A DNA stretch of 64,000 nt from Inonotus obliquus. Taxonomy: Eukaryota; Basidiomycota; Agaricomycetes; Hymenochaetales; Hymenochaetaceae. Numbering within the stretch: position 1 is the stretch's first letter; each line of letters begins with the position of its first letter. The stretch spans positions 2,046,001 to 2,110,000 of the forward strand of contig JAJHTX010000002.1 in the NCBI GenBank assembly GCA_032164295.1. The letters are read 5' to 3'. The position numbers and the translations under genes were made by a program. Under the pieces are notes generated by a model. The model had not been told where the DNA came from and did not search any database. It worked only from the letters and a program-made list of their open reading frames with translations. Of this stretch, positions 11,304 through 22,776 are shown piece by piece.

Positions 11304-13356
11304 ATGTTACTGCATCTCATCTGTGCTGCTGCAACCTTAGTTGTGTTCACTCCACTTGCACGTGCAGATGATATCGACCTATCTGCAGCAACCAAGGCAT
11401 GCAAATTGCTGAAGGGGAGGTTCCCTGAAATCGTTTCGTTTCCTGGTGGGCACATCCCATGATCAACGCGTGCATGTATGCCCGAATCACTAACGACGGC
11501 GTTTCGCAGGAGATGATCAGTACTTAAATGACATAGAACATTGGGCAGAGTCAAGCGAGCAGAATTCAACCTGTTCAGTTCAACCGACGAGCGCAGAGGA
11601 CATTTCCTCTATAGTGAGCATAGCCGTACTTCAACTATATGCTTGCTAACCATATCAAGATTCAAATAGTTGGAAGTCCAGACATTCGAGCACCATTTGC
11701 TGTGAGTCGTACACATTATTGCATAACCCTAAATCCTAATAACAGTACAATCGAAGGTGAAATCCGGGGGACACGCATATAATCTTAATCAGAGCTCTAC
11801 CTCCGGAGTTCAGATATCAATGTCGCAATTCACGAATGTCAGTTATGACGCAGAGCAAGGAACGGTGACTATAGGAGTCGGCTTAACGTGGGATCAGGTA
11901 TACGAGCGCCTTGAGCCACTAGGAATCACGGTGGTCGGGGGAAGGATACCCGGTGTTGGTCAGTATCCTGTGATGGTGTTCCTACAGAACCAACGCTAAC
12001 CAACATCAAAGGCGTGGGAGGATTAAGTCTAGGTGGCGGATTCTCATGGAAGACGAATCAATTTGGTCTCCTAATTGATACCCTCGTGTCTGTCGATCTG
12101 GTCCTACCGTCAGGAGAGATTGTTCGTGTCACGAATTCATCCAAGCCAGATCTCTTCTTCGGTCTGAAGGTGAAGGAATGGAATAGAAACTGAATTATTT
12201 TTTCTGATGGATCGAAATTTGCAGGGTGGACTGAACAATTTCGGTATCGCCACGCAGATAACGGTCGAGGCCCATGCTCAATCACTCGTATTCGTGAGCC
12301 TCATTCTGCTTTGTTTCTTCACCTGGCTTATTCTACTCTTTCAAGGGCGGCTCTCTCACGTACTCGATAGAAACCACTGATGAATTCAACAGGGCGATTG
12401 CTGATTTCTCTCAGAACAATACAGATCCGAAGGCCCAAGTAGTCTCTGTTTATGCGTCGACTGGTACCCAGGTCAGAAGGCCGATAGTGCACTACCGATT
12501 GTTCTTCATGACATGACCCATTCCATTTGCAGTTCTCGAATCAGATTTTCCTCTCGTATGACGGTCCGACGCCGCCTCCCGGTGTACTCGATAAAATACT
12601 ATCGATTCCCACCGTGTCCAGCGACGTCAAGACAAGGACTTTTGCGGATCTCGTATCGTCGTTCGGTGACGATCCTGGAAGTGGACCATTTGGGTAAGCA
12701 ACTCTGAATCCTTTCCTTTCGAACATGCCAATATACACACATGCACACGTATCTTTCGTTGCAGATTCGCACAGCACGTCATTCCTATCCTGAAATATCC
12801 GGTGTCTATCCTCGAGGAAATAGTGACTCAAGTGAACGCATTTGGTTCTCGATTGACGGAAGAGGATGGCGGAGCTCCAGTCTCCGTGAGCGTATCGCCA
12901 GAACCCTTTCTCTCGTCCTTCGCCCACTCTCGTGGAGGTGCATACCCACATCCCCCGGAACGACAAGTAAACCCAACGTCATCTTCCATCACTTATCAGG
13001 TAGATCTTGAGGCTCCTCTTGGTGAGTCATTCGCCTCCTCTGTTATCCAAGAGACAACGTGCTGAAAGCACTCCCGGGCCCATCATTGGTTGATATGATT
13101 ACTAGCTGACAGAATCGCGCGACATGCAACGTTCGCAGCAGAGCTAAAGAGTCTATCAGCTCTCGTCCAAGCCAAAGCCGTAGAGGAAGGACAAAGTCGC
13201 TGGGACGATATCTTGTATCCAAATTACGCTCTGACTGATACAGCATTGGAGCTGGTTTATGGTGAAAATGTGGAACGGTTGAGGGAGATTGCGGCCAAAT
13301 ATGATCCAGACAGGGTTATGTCTCTGACCGGAGGGTTTCGTCGCTTTCAGGATTAG
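11304..13356 (+). CDS. Secreted FAD-linked oxidase (berberine-bridge-enzyme-like), copy 1
   Basis: Predicted secreted flavoprotein of the FAD_binding_4/BBE family, which oxidises small molecules or sugars with covalently bound FAD. The first exon encodes a signal peptide (MLLHLICAAATLVVFTPLARA) followed by a short conserved segment. The FAD domain shows PDIRAPFAVKSGGHAYNLN, with the His of SGGH as the expected histidyl-FAD attachment residue, then VSYDAEQGTVTIG, GGRIPGVGVGGLSLGGGFSW, KTNQFGL and KPDLFFGLKGGLNNFGI. The substrate domain and BBE-type end follow, with YPNYALTDTALELVYGENVE and the closing Asp just before the stop. About ten introns; the apparent break near 11960 is an intron of about 55 bases (donor GTCAGT), so the frame is intact. 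It is paralogous to the gene at 15753 with matching intron positions. The substrate is unknown. Confidence 0.88.
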
Positions 13357-13861
13357 GTTTGTTTGCTCGATTAGTACTCTGTATTCACTTTCAATAGGCC
13401 TGGAATAAATTTTCATGTATGAATTTGGCTTCAGATATTTTTTCTAGGGCATGGGGAGCTTGAGGGATGAGGGGGCATTTCTGCCTTCCAGGCATGCCCC
13501 CAGACTGGCACATACACCTTCAAATTCATCTCAAAGTCAGGCCCTAAATTCACAGTTATTCCATCTGAGCATTCTGAGACACTTGTGGGTGCTGCAGACC
13601 CAGAATTGAGTGCAGGAAAAAATGTACATGAGGAATACATGAAAAAACGACAGTTTGCGCCGTTTCGGGGTCAATTATTGCCCGATTTTGCTCGGGTTTG
13701 TTACAGTTCGGAAGGCACGATCGGGGAATGAATTTAGCAACTGAGATGATACGAAACGGTCAAGAATTGAGTGAGGTATGATTTATGTTGTGTTCTGAGG
13801 TACTGAAGGGGCCGAAATTGGCAATTTGGCACGTGTCCAGATTTTTATGAATTTCCCTGTA
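13357..13861. other. Unique sequence between FAD oxidase copy 1 and the inverted fragment
   Basis: The first 35-40 bases after the copy 1 stop still match the sequence after the copy 2 stop, then homology ends. The rest (about 13400-13860) is absent from the other FAD copies and looks like inserted DNA. No reading frame, terminal repeat or target duplication could be recognised that would identify an element. Confidence 0.4.
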
Positions 13862-14319
13862 AGATTATATGCGTGTCCCCCGGATTTCACCTTCGATTGT
13901 ACTGTTATTAGGACTTAGGTTTATGCAATAATGTGTACGTGTACGACTCACGGCAAATGGTGCTCGGATTTCTGGACTTCCGACTATTTGAATCTTGGCA
14001 TGGTTAGCAAGCATCTCATTGAAGGACAGCTATGCTCACTATAGAGGAAATGTCCTCTGCGCTCGTCGGTTGAACTGAACAGGTTGAATTCTGCTCGCTT
14101 GACTCTCCCCAATGGTCTATGTCATTTAAGTACTGGTCATCTCCTGCGAAATGCCGTCGTTAGTGATTCGGGCGTACATGCACGCGTTGATCATGGGATG
14201 TGCCAACCAGGAAACGAAACGATTTGAGGAAACGTCCCCTTCAGCAATTTGCATGCCTTGGTTGCTGCAGATAGGTCGACACAGGTCGCCGCAGCAACAC
14301 ATATGAGGCGGGGCAACAT
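13862..14319 (-). pseudogene. Inverted, truncated third copy of the FAD-linked oxidase
   Basis: Reading the minus strand from the ATG at 14319 gives a shortened leader (about MLPRLICVAAATCV) that joins directly to DLSAATKACKLLKGTFPQ, so roughly 35 bases encoding the rest of the signal peptide are missing relative to the copy at 15753. The following exons match both intact genes (DQYLND, SSEQNSTCSVQP, the Ile-Gln-Ile-Val-Gly segment) with introns in the same places, and the copy stops abruptly at about 13862 within the SGGHAYNL motif. FAD-binding and catalytic parts beyond that are absent. It is a 5' gene fragment in head-to-head orientation to the copy at 15753, with which it shares a promoter-like upstream repeat. 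Confidence 0.88.
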
Positions 14320-14610
14320 GACTGTCGGTGTATGAAGATACTTCGTCAGCGTCAACTGCGTTTCATCCGGCGATTGGCAACGGGTACTCCCTTTTCGGAA
14401 ACGCTGCTCCTTCTCAGCAAATTAGCTCTGGAGTAAACTGCGGACGGACATATGCACCAGGGAGATTCTGTGGATTCCATACGTACTTGTTCGTCTCTTA
14501 TCTTCCAAGAACCATCGTATAGGTACTGTGAGCCGTATGCAAGCCGGCGAACAAGCAGCAGCGACGAGAGAGGCGGGGTATTGGCAAGCGAGTAGCGTTC
14601 GTGCATTGGT
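14320..14610 (-). repeat. Left arm of inverted promoter repeat
   Basis: The region just upstream of the truncated FAD fragment is similar, in reverse complement, to the region just upstream of FAD copy 2 (15385-15752). Matching blocks include GATTGGCAACGGGTACTCCC with its reverse partner near 15695, CTCTGGAGTAAAC against the block near 15645, the ACATATGCACCAGGGAGATT block against 15535-15560, and GCAAGCCGGCGAACAAGCAG against 15425-15450. Similarity is clear but imperfect. Confidence 0.75.
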
Positions 14611-15384
14611 TGTCTAGAAAATAGACAAAACCCCATGCCCCTGATTCACGCCGTGTTTACGACAGCGGAGGATAGAAGAATTATAAGTCAGCGGGCCCGG
14701 CTGCATACGGTAAGACCTGACTCTGGGCCTGAATGCTGGGGACTACACGACCCGAAGTCTGATGCCTTGGACCAGCAAATTGCATGCGGCATCAAATTTA
14801 ATGGAGTTTATGAGACCGGGAATAAATTCCATTCCGCTACGGCTACCGCACCTTCTAAAGTCGAAAGCCGGAGCAGTAGACCAGTAGATGCGCCGAGTTG
14901 ATGGGGATTGGGAATATATCGTCAAGTTGTTTTGCATGTCTTGCCCTATGGAATCCTCTTGACTTGTGCAGCATCAGTACATCAGCGCACCTTTTGCTTT
15001 CGCAAATTGAATGCCCCGGGGGAAGACAGGACAGGTCATCGTGCCAGGAACTGATCGTAGTTACCAATTTTCTGTTATTCCTCTTGAAATTGTGCTCTTG
15101 ACCTAGATAGACTCGGACAAATTCGTGTCAGTTTCTTGATGAGTTGCAAAAAATTACTGCATTTTCTGTGCGTGGTCCAACTACCAGAAGATTGAATCAT
15201 ATGCACCCAACAGAGTCGATGGTGATTCTCATTTGCTGGAGCGGCTCTTTCTTTCAGACGTTGGACTTGTGGGTGGCAACATGATACAGCTTTGGTTTGG
15301 GGCGGAGTCGCAATACATACCATATAAGGAGAGAGCGGCGATTACCACATGTGGTCCACATCAGGAGGTAAGATCGACATTCAA
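14611..15384. other. Spacer between the inverted promoter repeats
   Basis: About 0.8 kb that does not pair with the flanking arms by eye. Several short open frames exist on both strands, none with a recognisable domain, signal peptide or splice structure. I see no transposase, no terminal repeats and no other feature. Confidence 0.35.
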
Positions 15385-15752
15385 CATTGCACCACGAACG
15401 CTATTCGCATGCACTTACCGCTGTTGCTTGCTCGTCAACTTGCGTACGACTAACAGCGGTTCTCAGCAGCACAAGACGCTTAGGGACAAAACGATTACGT
15501 ACGACGTTGGCTTCCTCATGAAGTCCGCAGAATCTCCCTGGTGCGTATGTCTGTCCGGATGTTAATGAACGTGTTTGTCCTGCTAGGGAAACCCGCGTTC
15601 TACCCAGAATAAGGACTTGATTTTTCTCCAAAGATCCTCGACTCACTCCAGAGCTATTCTGATGAGAAGGACTGGCGTGTCCGAAAAGGGAGCACTCGTT
15701 GCCGATTGTCGGACGACACGCAATTGACGAACTATCTTATACACCGACAGTC
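15385..15752 (+). repeat. Right arm of inverted promoter repeat (upstream region of FAD oxidase copy 2)
   Basis: This is the presumed promoter of FAD oxidase copy 2 and the inverted partner of 14320-14610. The last bases before the start codon (ACACCGACAGTC then ATG) are identical to those before the ATG of the truncated fragment, whereas copy 1 keeps only a loose match (ATACCAACGGCC). Copy 2 and the fragment therefore share a promoter type that copy 1 largely lacks. Confidence 0.7.
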
Positions 15753-17790
15753 ATGTTGCTCAGCCCCGTCTGTGCTGCTGCCGCAACCTGTGCGGTGTTC
15801 ACATCTCCTGTCTGTACAGACGATGTCGATCTATCTGCGGCAACCAAGGCATGCAAATTGCTGAAGGGGACGTTTCCTCAAATCGTTTCGTTTCCTGGTG
15901 GGCACATCCCATGATCAACGCGTATAATATGTACGCCCGAATAACTAACGACGGCGTTTCGCAGAAGATGACCAGTACTTCAACGACATAGGCCACTGGG
16001 CAGGTTCAAGCGAGCAGAATTCAACCTGTTCAGTTCAACCGACGAGCGCAGAGGACATTTCCTCTATAGTGAGCATAGCCGTCCTTCAATGAGATGCTTG
16101 CTAACCATGCCAAGATTCAAATAGTCGGGAGTCCAGACATTCGAGCACCGTTTGCTGTAAGTCGTATACGTTTATATATATATCTCGATCCTAATTGCAA
16201 TACAATCAAAGGTGAAATCCGGGGGACACGCATATAATCTTAATCAGAGCTCTACCTCCGGAGTCCAGATATCAATGTCGCAATTCACAGACGTCAGCTA
16301 TGATGCAGAACAAGGAACGGTGACTATAGGAGTCGGTTTAACGTGGGATCAGGTATACGAGCGCCTTGAGCCACTGGGAATCATGGTGGTCGGGGGAAGG
16401 ATACCTGGTGTTGGTCCGTATCCTATTATTGATTTCCATCCAACAGAACCAACGCTAACCAACATCAAAGGCGTGGGAGGATTAAGTCTAGGTGGCGGAT
16501 TCTCATGGAAGACGAATCAATTTGGTCTCCTAATTGATACCCTCGTGTCTGTCGATCTGGTCCTACCGTCAGGAGAGATTGTTCGCGTCACGAATACATC
16601 CAAGCCAGATCTCTTCTTCGGTCTAAAGGTGAAGGAATGAAACGGAACCGGGAATGTCAACTCTAATGGAATGAAATTTGCAGGGTGGACTGAACAACTT
16701 CGGTATCGCCACGCAAATAACGGTCGAGGCTCATGCTCAATCACTCGTATTCGTGAGCCTCATGCTGCTTTGTTTCTTCGCCTGGCTTATTCTACCCTTT
16801 CAAGGGCGGCTCTCTCACGTACTCGATAGAAACCACTGATGAATTCAACAGGGCGATTGCTGATTTCTCTCAGAATAATACAGATACGAAGGCCCAAGTA
16901 GTCTCTACTTATGCGTCGACCGGTACCCAGGTCAGAAGGCCCATCGTGCAATACTGCTTCATGACATTGTCAATTCTCTTTGTAGTTCTCGAGTCAGATT
17001 TTATTCTCGTATGACGGACCAACGGCTCCTCCTGGTGTGTTCGATAAAATACTATCAATCCCGACCGTGGCTACGGACGTCAAGACAAGGACTTTCGTGG
17101 ATATGATGTCAGCATTTGATGAATCGGAATTTGGAATTAGTCCACTAGGGTAAATAACTACCCCTGGGAACCGTCTCGATTATGCAGAATAAATGAGATT
17201 TTATTTTTGCAGTTACGCTGGGCACGTCGTTCCCATCATGAATTATTCGGTATCCATCCTCGAGGAAATGGTAGCGCAAGTAAACGCATTCGCTTCCCGA
17301 TTGTTAGAGGAAAACGGCGGAACTCCAATCCTCGTGCTGATAGTACCAGAACCATCTCTTACTTCTTTCGCTCATTCGCGTGGAGGAGCATACCCGCATC
17401 ACCCGGAACGACAGATAAACCCAACGCCAGCTGCCATTATATATCAGGTAGATCTCGAGGCTCCTCTTGGTGAGTCATCCGTTTCCTCAGCGATCGACTA
17501 TGGGCTGAGAGCACGCCCATCATTGGCTGATATGGCTGCTAGCTGACAGAATCGCGCGACATGCAAAATTCGCAGCTGAGATAAAGAGTCTCACAACTCT
17601 CATCCAAGCCAAAGCCGTAGAGGAAGGACAAAGTCGCTGGGACGATATCTTATATCCCAATTACGCTCTGACTGATACACCATTGGAGTTGGTTTATGGC
17701 GAGAATGTGGAACGGCTGAGGGAGATTGCGGCCAAATATGATCCAGATAGGGTCATGTCTCTGACTGGGGGATTTCGCTTTCAGGATTAG
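15753..17790 (+). CDS. Secreted FAD-linked oxidase (berberine-bridge-enzyme-like), copy 2
   Basis: Close paralogue of the gene at 11304 with the same exon-intron plan and the same predicted role as a secreted covalent flavoprotein oxidase. The signal peptide differs (MLLSPVCAAAATCAVFTSPVC). Mature parts match closely: DLSAATKACKLLKG, AVKSGGHAYNLNQSS with the FAD-attaching His, LTWDQVYERLEPLG, LGGGFSWKTNQFGL, DLVLPSGEIVRVTN, and the C-terminal YPNYALTDTPLELVYGENVE. The open frame across the intron near 16407-16462 (PYPIIDFHPTEPTLTNIK) is intron sequence, because copy 1 aligns through it only as a spliced intron; here the intron length is a multiple of three with no stop, so retention would add residues without breaking the frame. 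No inactivating lesion was seen. Confidence 0.87.
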
Positions 17791-18235
17791 GTATGTTTAC
17801 TCGATTAGTACATTGCATTCACCCATTGACCTCACAAGACCTCAAAAGAGCGAACCATAACCATTATCCAGACAATGTACACGGGAGAAGGGATATCTGT
17901 TGATGATAAAGAGGAAGCAATCAGTCTTCCGTAGGTTTATCTGTGAAGAATGAAATGATAATTTCTGGGCAAGAGGGTTGACTCATCACCGCATCAAGCA
18001 CAACTTCGCGACCGTAAGTATGTGTTCTGAGTCTGCATACTCGGTCATCCTTGTGAGAAGGACGACCTCAACCAGCGAACTTAAATCGAACGTACAGTAG
18101 ATTCATTGGTCAGCGGATGTTGAGATCCACAACCAATATGCTATGCTACACATGCATGTGCTTTTGTTGAAAATTTGTAAGGAAGAATTGAAAAAGCGGA
18201 AGGACGATTGGGGCTATAGCCAGAACAATGCCAAA
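17791..18235. other. Convergent intergenic region between FAD oxidase copy 2 and SHMT
   Basis: Holds the 3' ends of two convergent genes. Similarity to the sequence after copy 1 lasts about 35 bases past the stop. Nothing else was recognised. Confidence 0.4.
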
Positions 18236-20247
18236 TCAATCGTCCTCATGAATCCCAGCAGGACGCGTCAAGTTCTGCGTATCGACGCCGGGAAGCGCCC
18301 ACTGACGCGCGAACTCCCTAACCTCTTTGCGTAGAACCTTAACTTCTTCGCTACCTTCCGCAACTCTTAGGAAGTCCTTGAGCAACTTGGATCCAGCTTC
18401 CTTCTGGAGCTTAAGCGAGAGCTGCACGGCGCGGTGAAGGAATTCCGCCACTTTCTTGTGTTCTTCCTCCATCATATTCCGCGAGGTAAGCGCGGATGTA
18501 CCAAGTCGGATACCTCCAGGAGTTTGAGCGGATTCTGAAAAATAAGTTCAGAAAGATGACATTCTAGATGAAGGTGACGATGCTTACTGTCACCGGACAC
18601 TGCGTTCTCTGAGATACGATGAGAACATTAGAGTTTGCCTAGCGTTTCAACACGAATACACATACTGTTGATGGTAATTCCAACAAGGTCGCAGATCTTC
18701 TCAATTTTGCTTCCGGTCACACCGGAAGGACGGAGATCCCACAGAATGAGGTGGTTGTCGGTTCCATCCGTCTGTAACCGATAGCCGTAGTTTACAAGTT
18801 CCGCGGCAAGCGTCCTCGCATTTGAGATGACCTGCTTGGCGTACGCCTGCCAGGTGGGAGAAGATGCTTGCTTCAGCGCAACGGCAACGGCGGCAATAGT
18901 CTAGATATTTACAATAGTTGGAATATCCTTTGTCAGTGCGCGGAGCATAACATTGACTTCGACTTACGTTGTTGTGCGGACCACCTTGGCAAGCCGGGAA
19001 TACAGCCTCATTAACGCGCTTCTCAAGATCCTCGGCATGCTTAAGGTCCTTTCGGAAAAAGATAAGACCAGCTCGTGGACCACGGAGAGTCTTATGTGTC
19101 GTGGTCGTTACAACATCACAATAATCAAACGGATTTGCGAGAACCTGAGCAGCGACGAGTCCACTCGTGTGCGCAATGTCCGCCATAAGGAAGGCGCCAT
19201 GTTCATCCGCGGTTGTGCGCAGTTTCCCGTAGTCCCAGTCCCGCGGGTATGCCGATGCACCGCAGATGATGAGACGAGGCTTGAAGAGACGTGCCTGCTC
19301 GGAAAGCTTGTCGTAGTCAATAAATTGCGTGCTTGGGTCCAGACCGTATGGGAATGACTGGAAATAGATAGAAGAAGCTGTGATCTTCTTCTTTGCCGTC
19401 TAAAAGTACGTATGAGTGTCTCACTTCAGTGAATGGGAAAAAAATGGAAGAGTCATACATAGTAGCCGTGGGTGAGGTGTCCACCGTCTGGAAGGCCAAG
19501 ACCCATAAGACGATCTTGGGGTTGGATGAGAGCGGTAAGAGCGGCAAAGCTTCATAAAACAAAAGTCAGCTCAACATCCAGAGAGCAGCAGAGGCCATGT
19601 GGTCCGATTGGATTCAACGAATCGAAACGTAATAGAGATAGATACTCCAGGTATAATAACGATGTCTCCACACGTAAAGAAAAAGAAGGATTCAATGTGT
19701 TGTGTTCATACAAAGTTTTCTCATACAAATGAACAACCTCATCGTAAAGACATGCAAAAGAAGTGCTCGAGACACAAGACGTCGTACTCACTTGGCTGTA
19801 CTACCAGAATATGGCTGGACGTTCACGCCCCACTTCGCTGGGTCAAGATTAAACGCCTCAAGGGCTCGTTTACGGCAAAGTTGTTCCAGCTCGTCAATCC
19901 ATTCGTTTCCGCCATAATACCGCGCATTCGGAAGACCCTCAGAGTACTTGTTCGTGAGGATCGAACCATTGGCCTCCATCGTCGCCTGGCTCGTCAGGTT
20001 CTACATTCCATTGTTGACTTCTTTTCTTTCAATTCAAAAAGATGAAAAGATATCCACCTCTGAGGCAATAAGCTCGAGACCAGACCACTGGCGCCATGTC
20101 TCCTTATCGATGATGTTCTGCACCTCCGGATCAGCCTGTTTAAGAGGAGTGTAGAGATCCTTGTTCTGTTTCCAGGTTCAGCTGCCATAAGCTAGAGGTG
20201 TATGGCTATGCGATGATAACATACATAATCTGGGAAGGAGGCCATAG
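18236..20247 (-). CDS. SHMT: Serine hydroxymethyltransferase, cytosolic type
   Basis: PLP enzyme that interconverts serine plus tetrahydrofolate with glycine plus methylene-tetrahydrofolate, the main one-carbon source. The first exon is tiny (20247-20227, MASFPDY); the next reads [16 protein letters not shown] and [16 protein letters not shown], followed by [40 protein letters not shown] and [15 protein letters not shown]. The PLP lysine is in [16 protein letters not shown], preceded by [13 protein letters not shown] and followed by ACQGGPHNN. Later exons carry [14 protein letters not shown] and KNAVSGD, and the end is [20 protein letters not shown]. No mitochondrial presequence precedes the conserved start, so the product is predicted cytosolic. 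Length and motifs are complete. Its 5' part (first exons up to STAK) has been copied, inverted, to 48126-48560, where it is broken. Confidence 0.95.
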
Positions 20248-20459
20248 TTCTGCGGATGACTGGGAGAGAGGACCGAAGTGGTCTGTAGAAGAGCCTGAGC
20301 ATCGTGCGGCCCTAACAAGAGGCAAAATTACAAAAAAATTCTGTGATGATCTGTTGTTACACAATTCAAACGTAATATTCAAAACCTTAATCTCGCAAGG
20401 AGTTACTTGGATTCATTCTTATCTACAAGAGCGTTTGAAACCTTGAAGGTAAAGCTATA

Positions 20460-22776
20460 CTACGCTTTGTCCCTGAGGAGAGTAGTCTTCAAGGGCAACC
20501 AAGCGACGGAATCCGCAGAATCTTTCTTGACTGGTCTGGCTAGTCCTGAAGTTTGCCAAAATACTTCTGGACCCGCCTCAAACTCAAACGACTCCAGAAG
20601 TGTCGCCAGAACGAGCTCTGAAAATTGATCGGTATCGTTTAGTTTAGTCTGATCGGGAGAGCAGGTTGTGAAATAGGACATACTCATTTCCATCTCGGCA
20701 AATTTGAATCCACTGGAACCGGTGGTCAGAAATGGGGAAACTAATCGATTGGGAACCGTAACTTACATGCAAGCTCTACCTCCACCTATGAAAGTCATCC
20801 TATTTTATGATTATCAGTGAATCATGCGAATGGCGAATTGCAGGCAATCATCTCACATCGACGAATAGACACCAGGCATATGAGCTTCTGCCACACTCGG
20901 AGGGAGAGGCGCCAACCATCGCTCAGGCTTCCATTCCTCTGCATCATCACCCCAGATCCTCTTGCTCCTATTAGCTCCTATGATTGAAACAATCACGTTC
21001 GTGTTTTTCTTGATTCGTATCTCTTTTATCTCAGTCTTTCCGTCCGTACCGAGGATGGGCCACGCAAGAGGCATGACCACGTCTTTCCTCGTTCTTGAAA
21101 CGGGAATATCAGATCCGACGAGTCTCAATGATGAGGCAGAAAAAAACTTACGTGCGAGCTACCATGGAAAGTGGAGGGAAGGCACGCATCGTCTCTCGGC
21201 AGACCGCGTCGAGATATGGCAGCCCCATGAGTGTATCATAGTCGAAGTCGATTCCTCCGTGTTCCTTCCTGGCAGTAATGATCTCTTGTCGAAGACGGCT
21301 CTGCACGTCAAGATTGCGTGAAAGCAGATACAGAATCCTGGCAATAGCATGGGATGTAGTTTCTTGACCGGCTATGATAAATGTACTTTCGCGCCATCAG
21401 AATCATCTTGCTAGACGATTGTCTTAACGACTCACTTCAGCTGTCCAATAACCTCGTGTTCCGGTAGTCTGTCATTCTCATTTGCTGCCATATTGGCTCT
21501 CACTAGTTGAATGAATTGTAAGAGCGTCCCACCCTCTTTCAAGTTAACTCACGAAGGACGCTCAAGATATCTTTGCCCATTCCGATCTTCTTCAGAGCGA
21601 ATTCATCGCCACTATCCACCGCCAATTTCCTCTCCTGGTAAATCATCTTCGATTGGCTATAGAGAACGTCGATGACTTCAGTTAGTTCTCTAACTGTCTT
21701 GGATGGTATGTGTTCCACGACTTTGCGACGAAATTCTGGTGTCCCGATTTTCACCATCCAAGGAAGAAATTGTCGAAAGTAAATCAACTTGAAAAGCGAT
21801 GGTCTGTCGGTGGAGTGTGAAAGATCGCTTTGGCGCACAACATAAGGTTGTGATGCTCACCCTAGCTTCTTGACATATGCGCCATACTTTGTTGCTTCGT
21901 CGTTACGAAGGGCATGGAATGTGTAGCCAAAACCACCCTGACCTATGAACTCCATGGCCGCTCTTGAAACCCAATGCATAAGGTCAATTTCTCTTGAACC
22001 ATCTCCGACTTGATCTACGAGGACATCGCGGAGCTGAACTGAGCAGTCAAGTGACGAACTTCACTTGTATATGCTCGTAACTCACATCGTGTGCGATTGG
22101 ATTGAATATCGGTAGGAGATCCCGCATGTGTTTCAACGAGAAGACGGGATTGAGCATCTTGCGTTGCTTTCGATGGTGGTCGCCTACGAGATATGCCATA
22201 GCATGTCAATCCCGACTTTGCAAATACAGGGAAGAGAAAAGACACACCGAGAGTGGACAAAAGGCTCACACCAGCAATTATTAAATTCGATCTTCATGGA
22301 GGTGCATAAGCTGTTGTGACTTGTAATGGTGATCATAGCCATGCTAGAACTCACGCGATGAAGCCGCTTGTTTCTTCATAGATGTATTGATCCTTGACTA
22401 CTATATGGTGAAGAGCCAGTGGATCGGTGACATACAGGTCTTCATACTTGTCGAGAAGGATTTAGCTCGCATCTAAATTATTCACAGGGTACAACTCACG
22501 CCGAAAGGCATGGGCAGCTTAACCACGCTCCCGTACTTATCAATGATATCATGATGGAATTCCCATGCATTTCGGTTAAAGAGCTGATAGAAGCAGCCTT
22601 TAAGGAGCTCAATAAACATTAGTGAATACACAATCGCAATGATTACACACACCTTTCAGCCATGAATTCCTTGGAGGTCCAGGAATTCTCGCAAAGTTTG
22701 ACTTCGGGAGCAAGAGACGCCGTATTAGATACAAGCCAAGAAAGACGCATAGAAGTTGCGCAGCGGCGAGTAGCAT
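20460..22776 (-). CDS. Cytochrome P450 monooxygenase (source copy)
   Basis: Predicted ER-anchored fungal P450. The first exon encodes a hydrophobic anchor (MLLAAAQLLCVFLGLYL), a basic stretch and the hinge ARIPGPPRNSWLKG. Following exons read CFYQLFNRNAWEFHHDIIDK, YGSVVKLPMPFG, DLYVTDPLALHHIVVKDQYI, STLGDHHRKQRKMLNPVFS (the WxxxR-equivalent C-helix region) and MEFIGQGGFGYTF. The I-helix oxygen-activation motif is AGQETTSH, the K-helix ExxR is ETMR in LDAVCRETMRAFPPLSM, and PERW follows in EEWKPERW. The haem loop is FIGGGRACIGFKFAE with the Cys ligand; the intron after AC falls inside this loop. All conserved elements are intact and every junction keeps frame. Substrate is unknown. Neighbours include FAD oxidases and a terpene synthase-like gene. 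A near-identical inverted copy lies at 45621-47930. Confidence 0.92.

Noticed and set aside
10794..11569. Two minus-strand open frames upstream of and inside FAD oxidase copy 1
   Set aside because: The right one is exactly antisense to the first exons of the FAD gene; the left one has no domain. Both are treated as shadows.
11955..12012. Apparent frame break in FAD oxidase copy 1
   Set aside because: It is resolved by an intron at the same place in both intact copies, joining RIPGVG to VGGLSLGGG.
18701..18950. Alternative C-terminus in the SHMT frame after ACQGGPHNN
   Set aside because: It is read-through of an intron; the spliced frame gives [11 protein letters not shown] and continues the family pattern.
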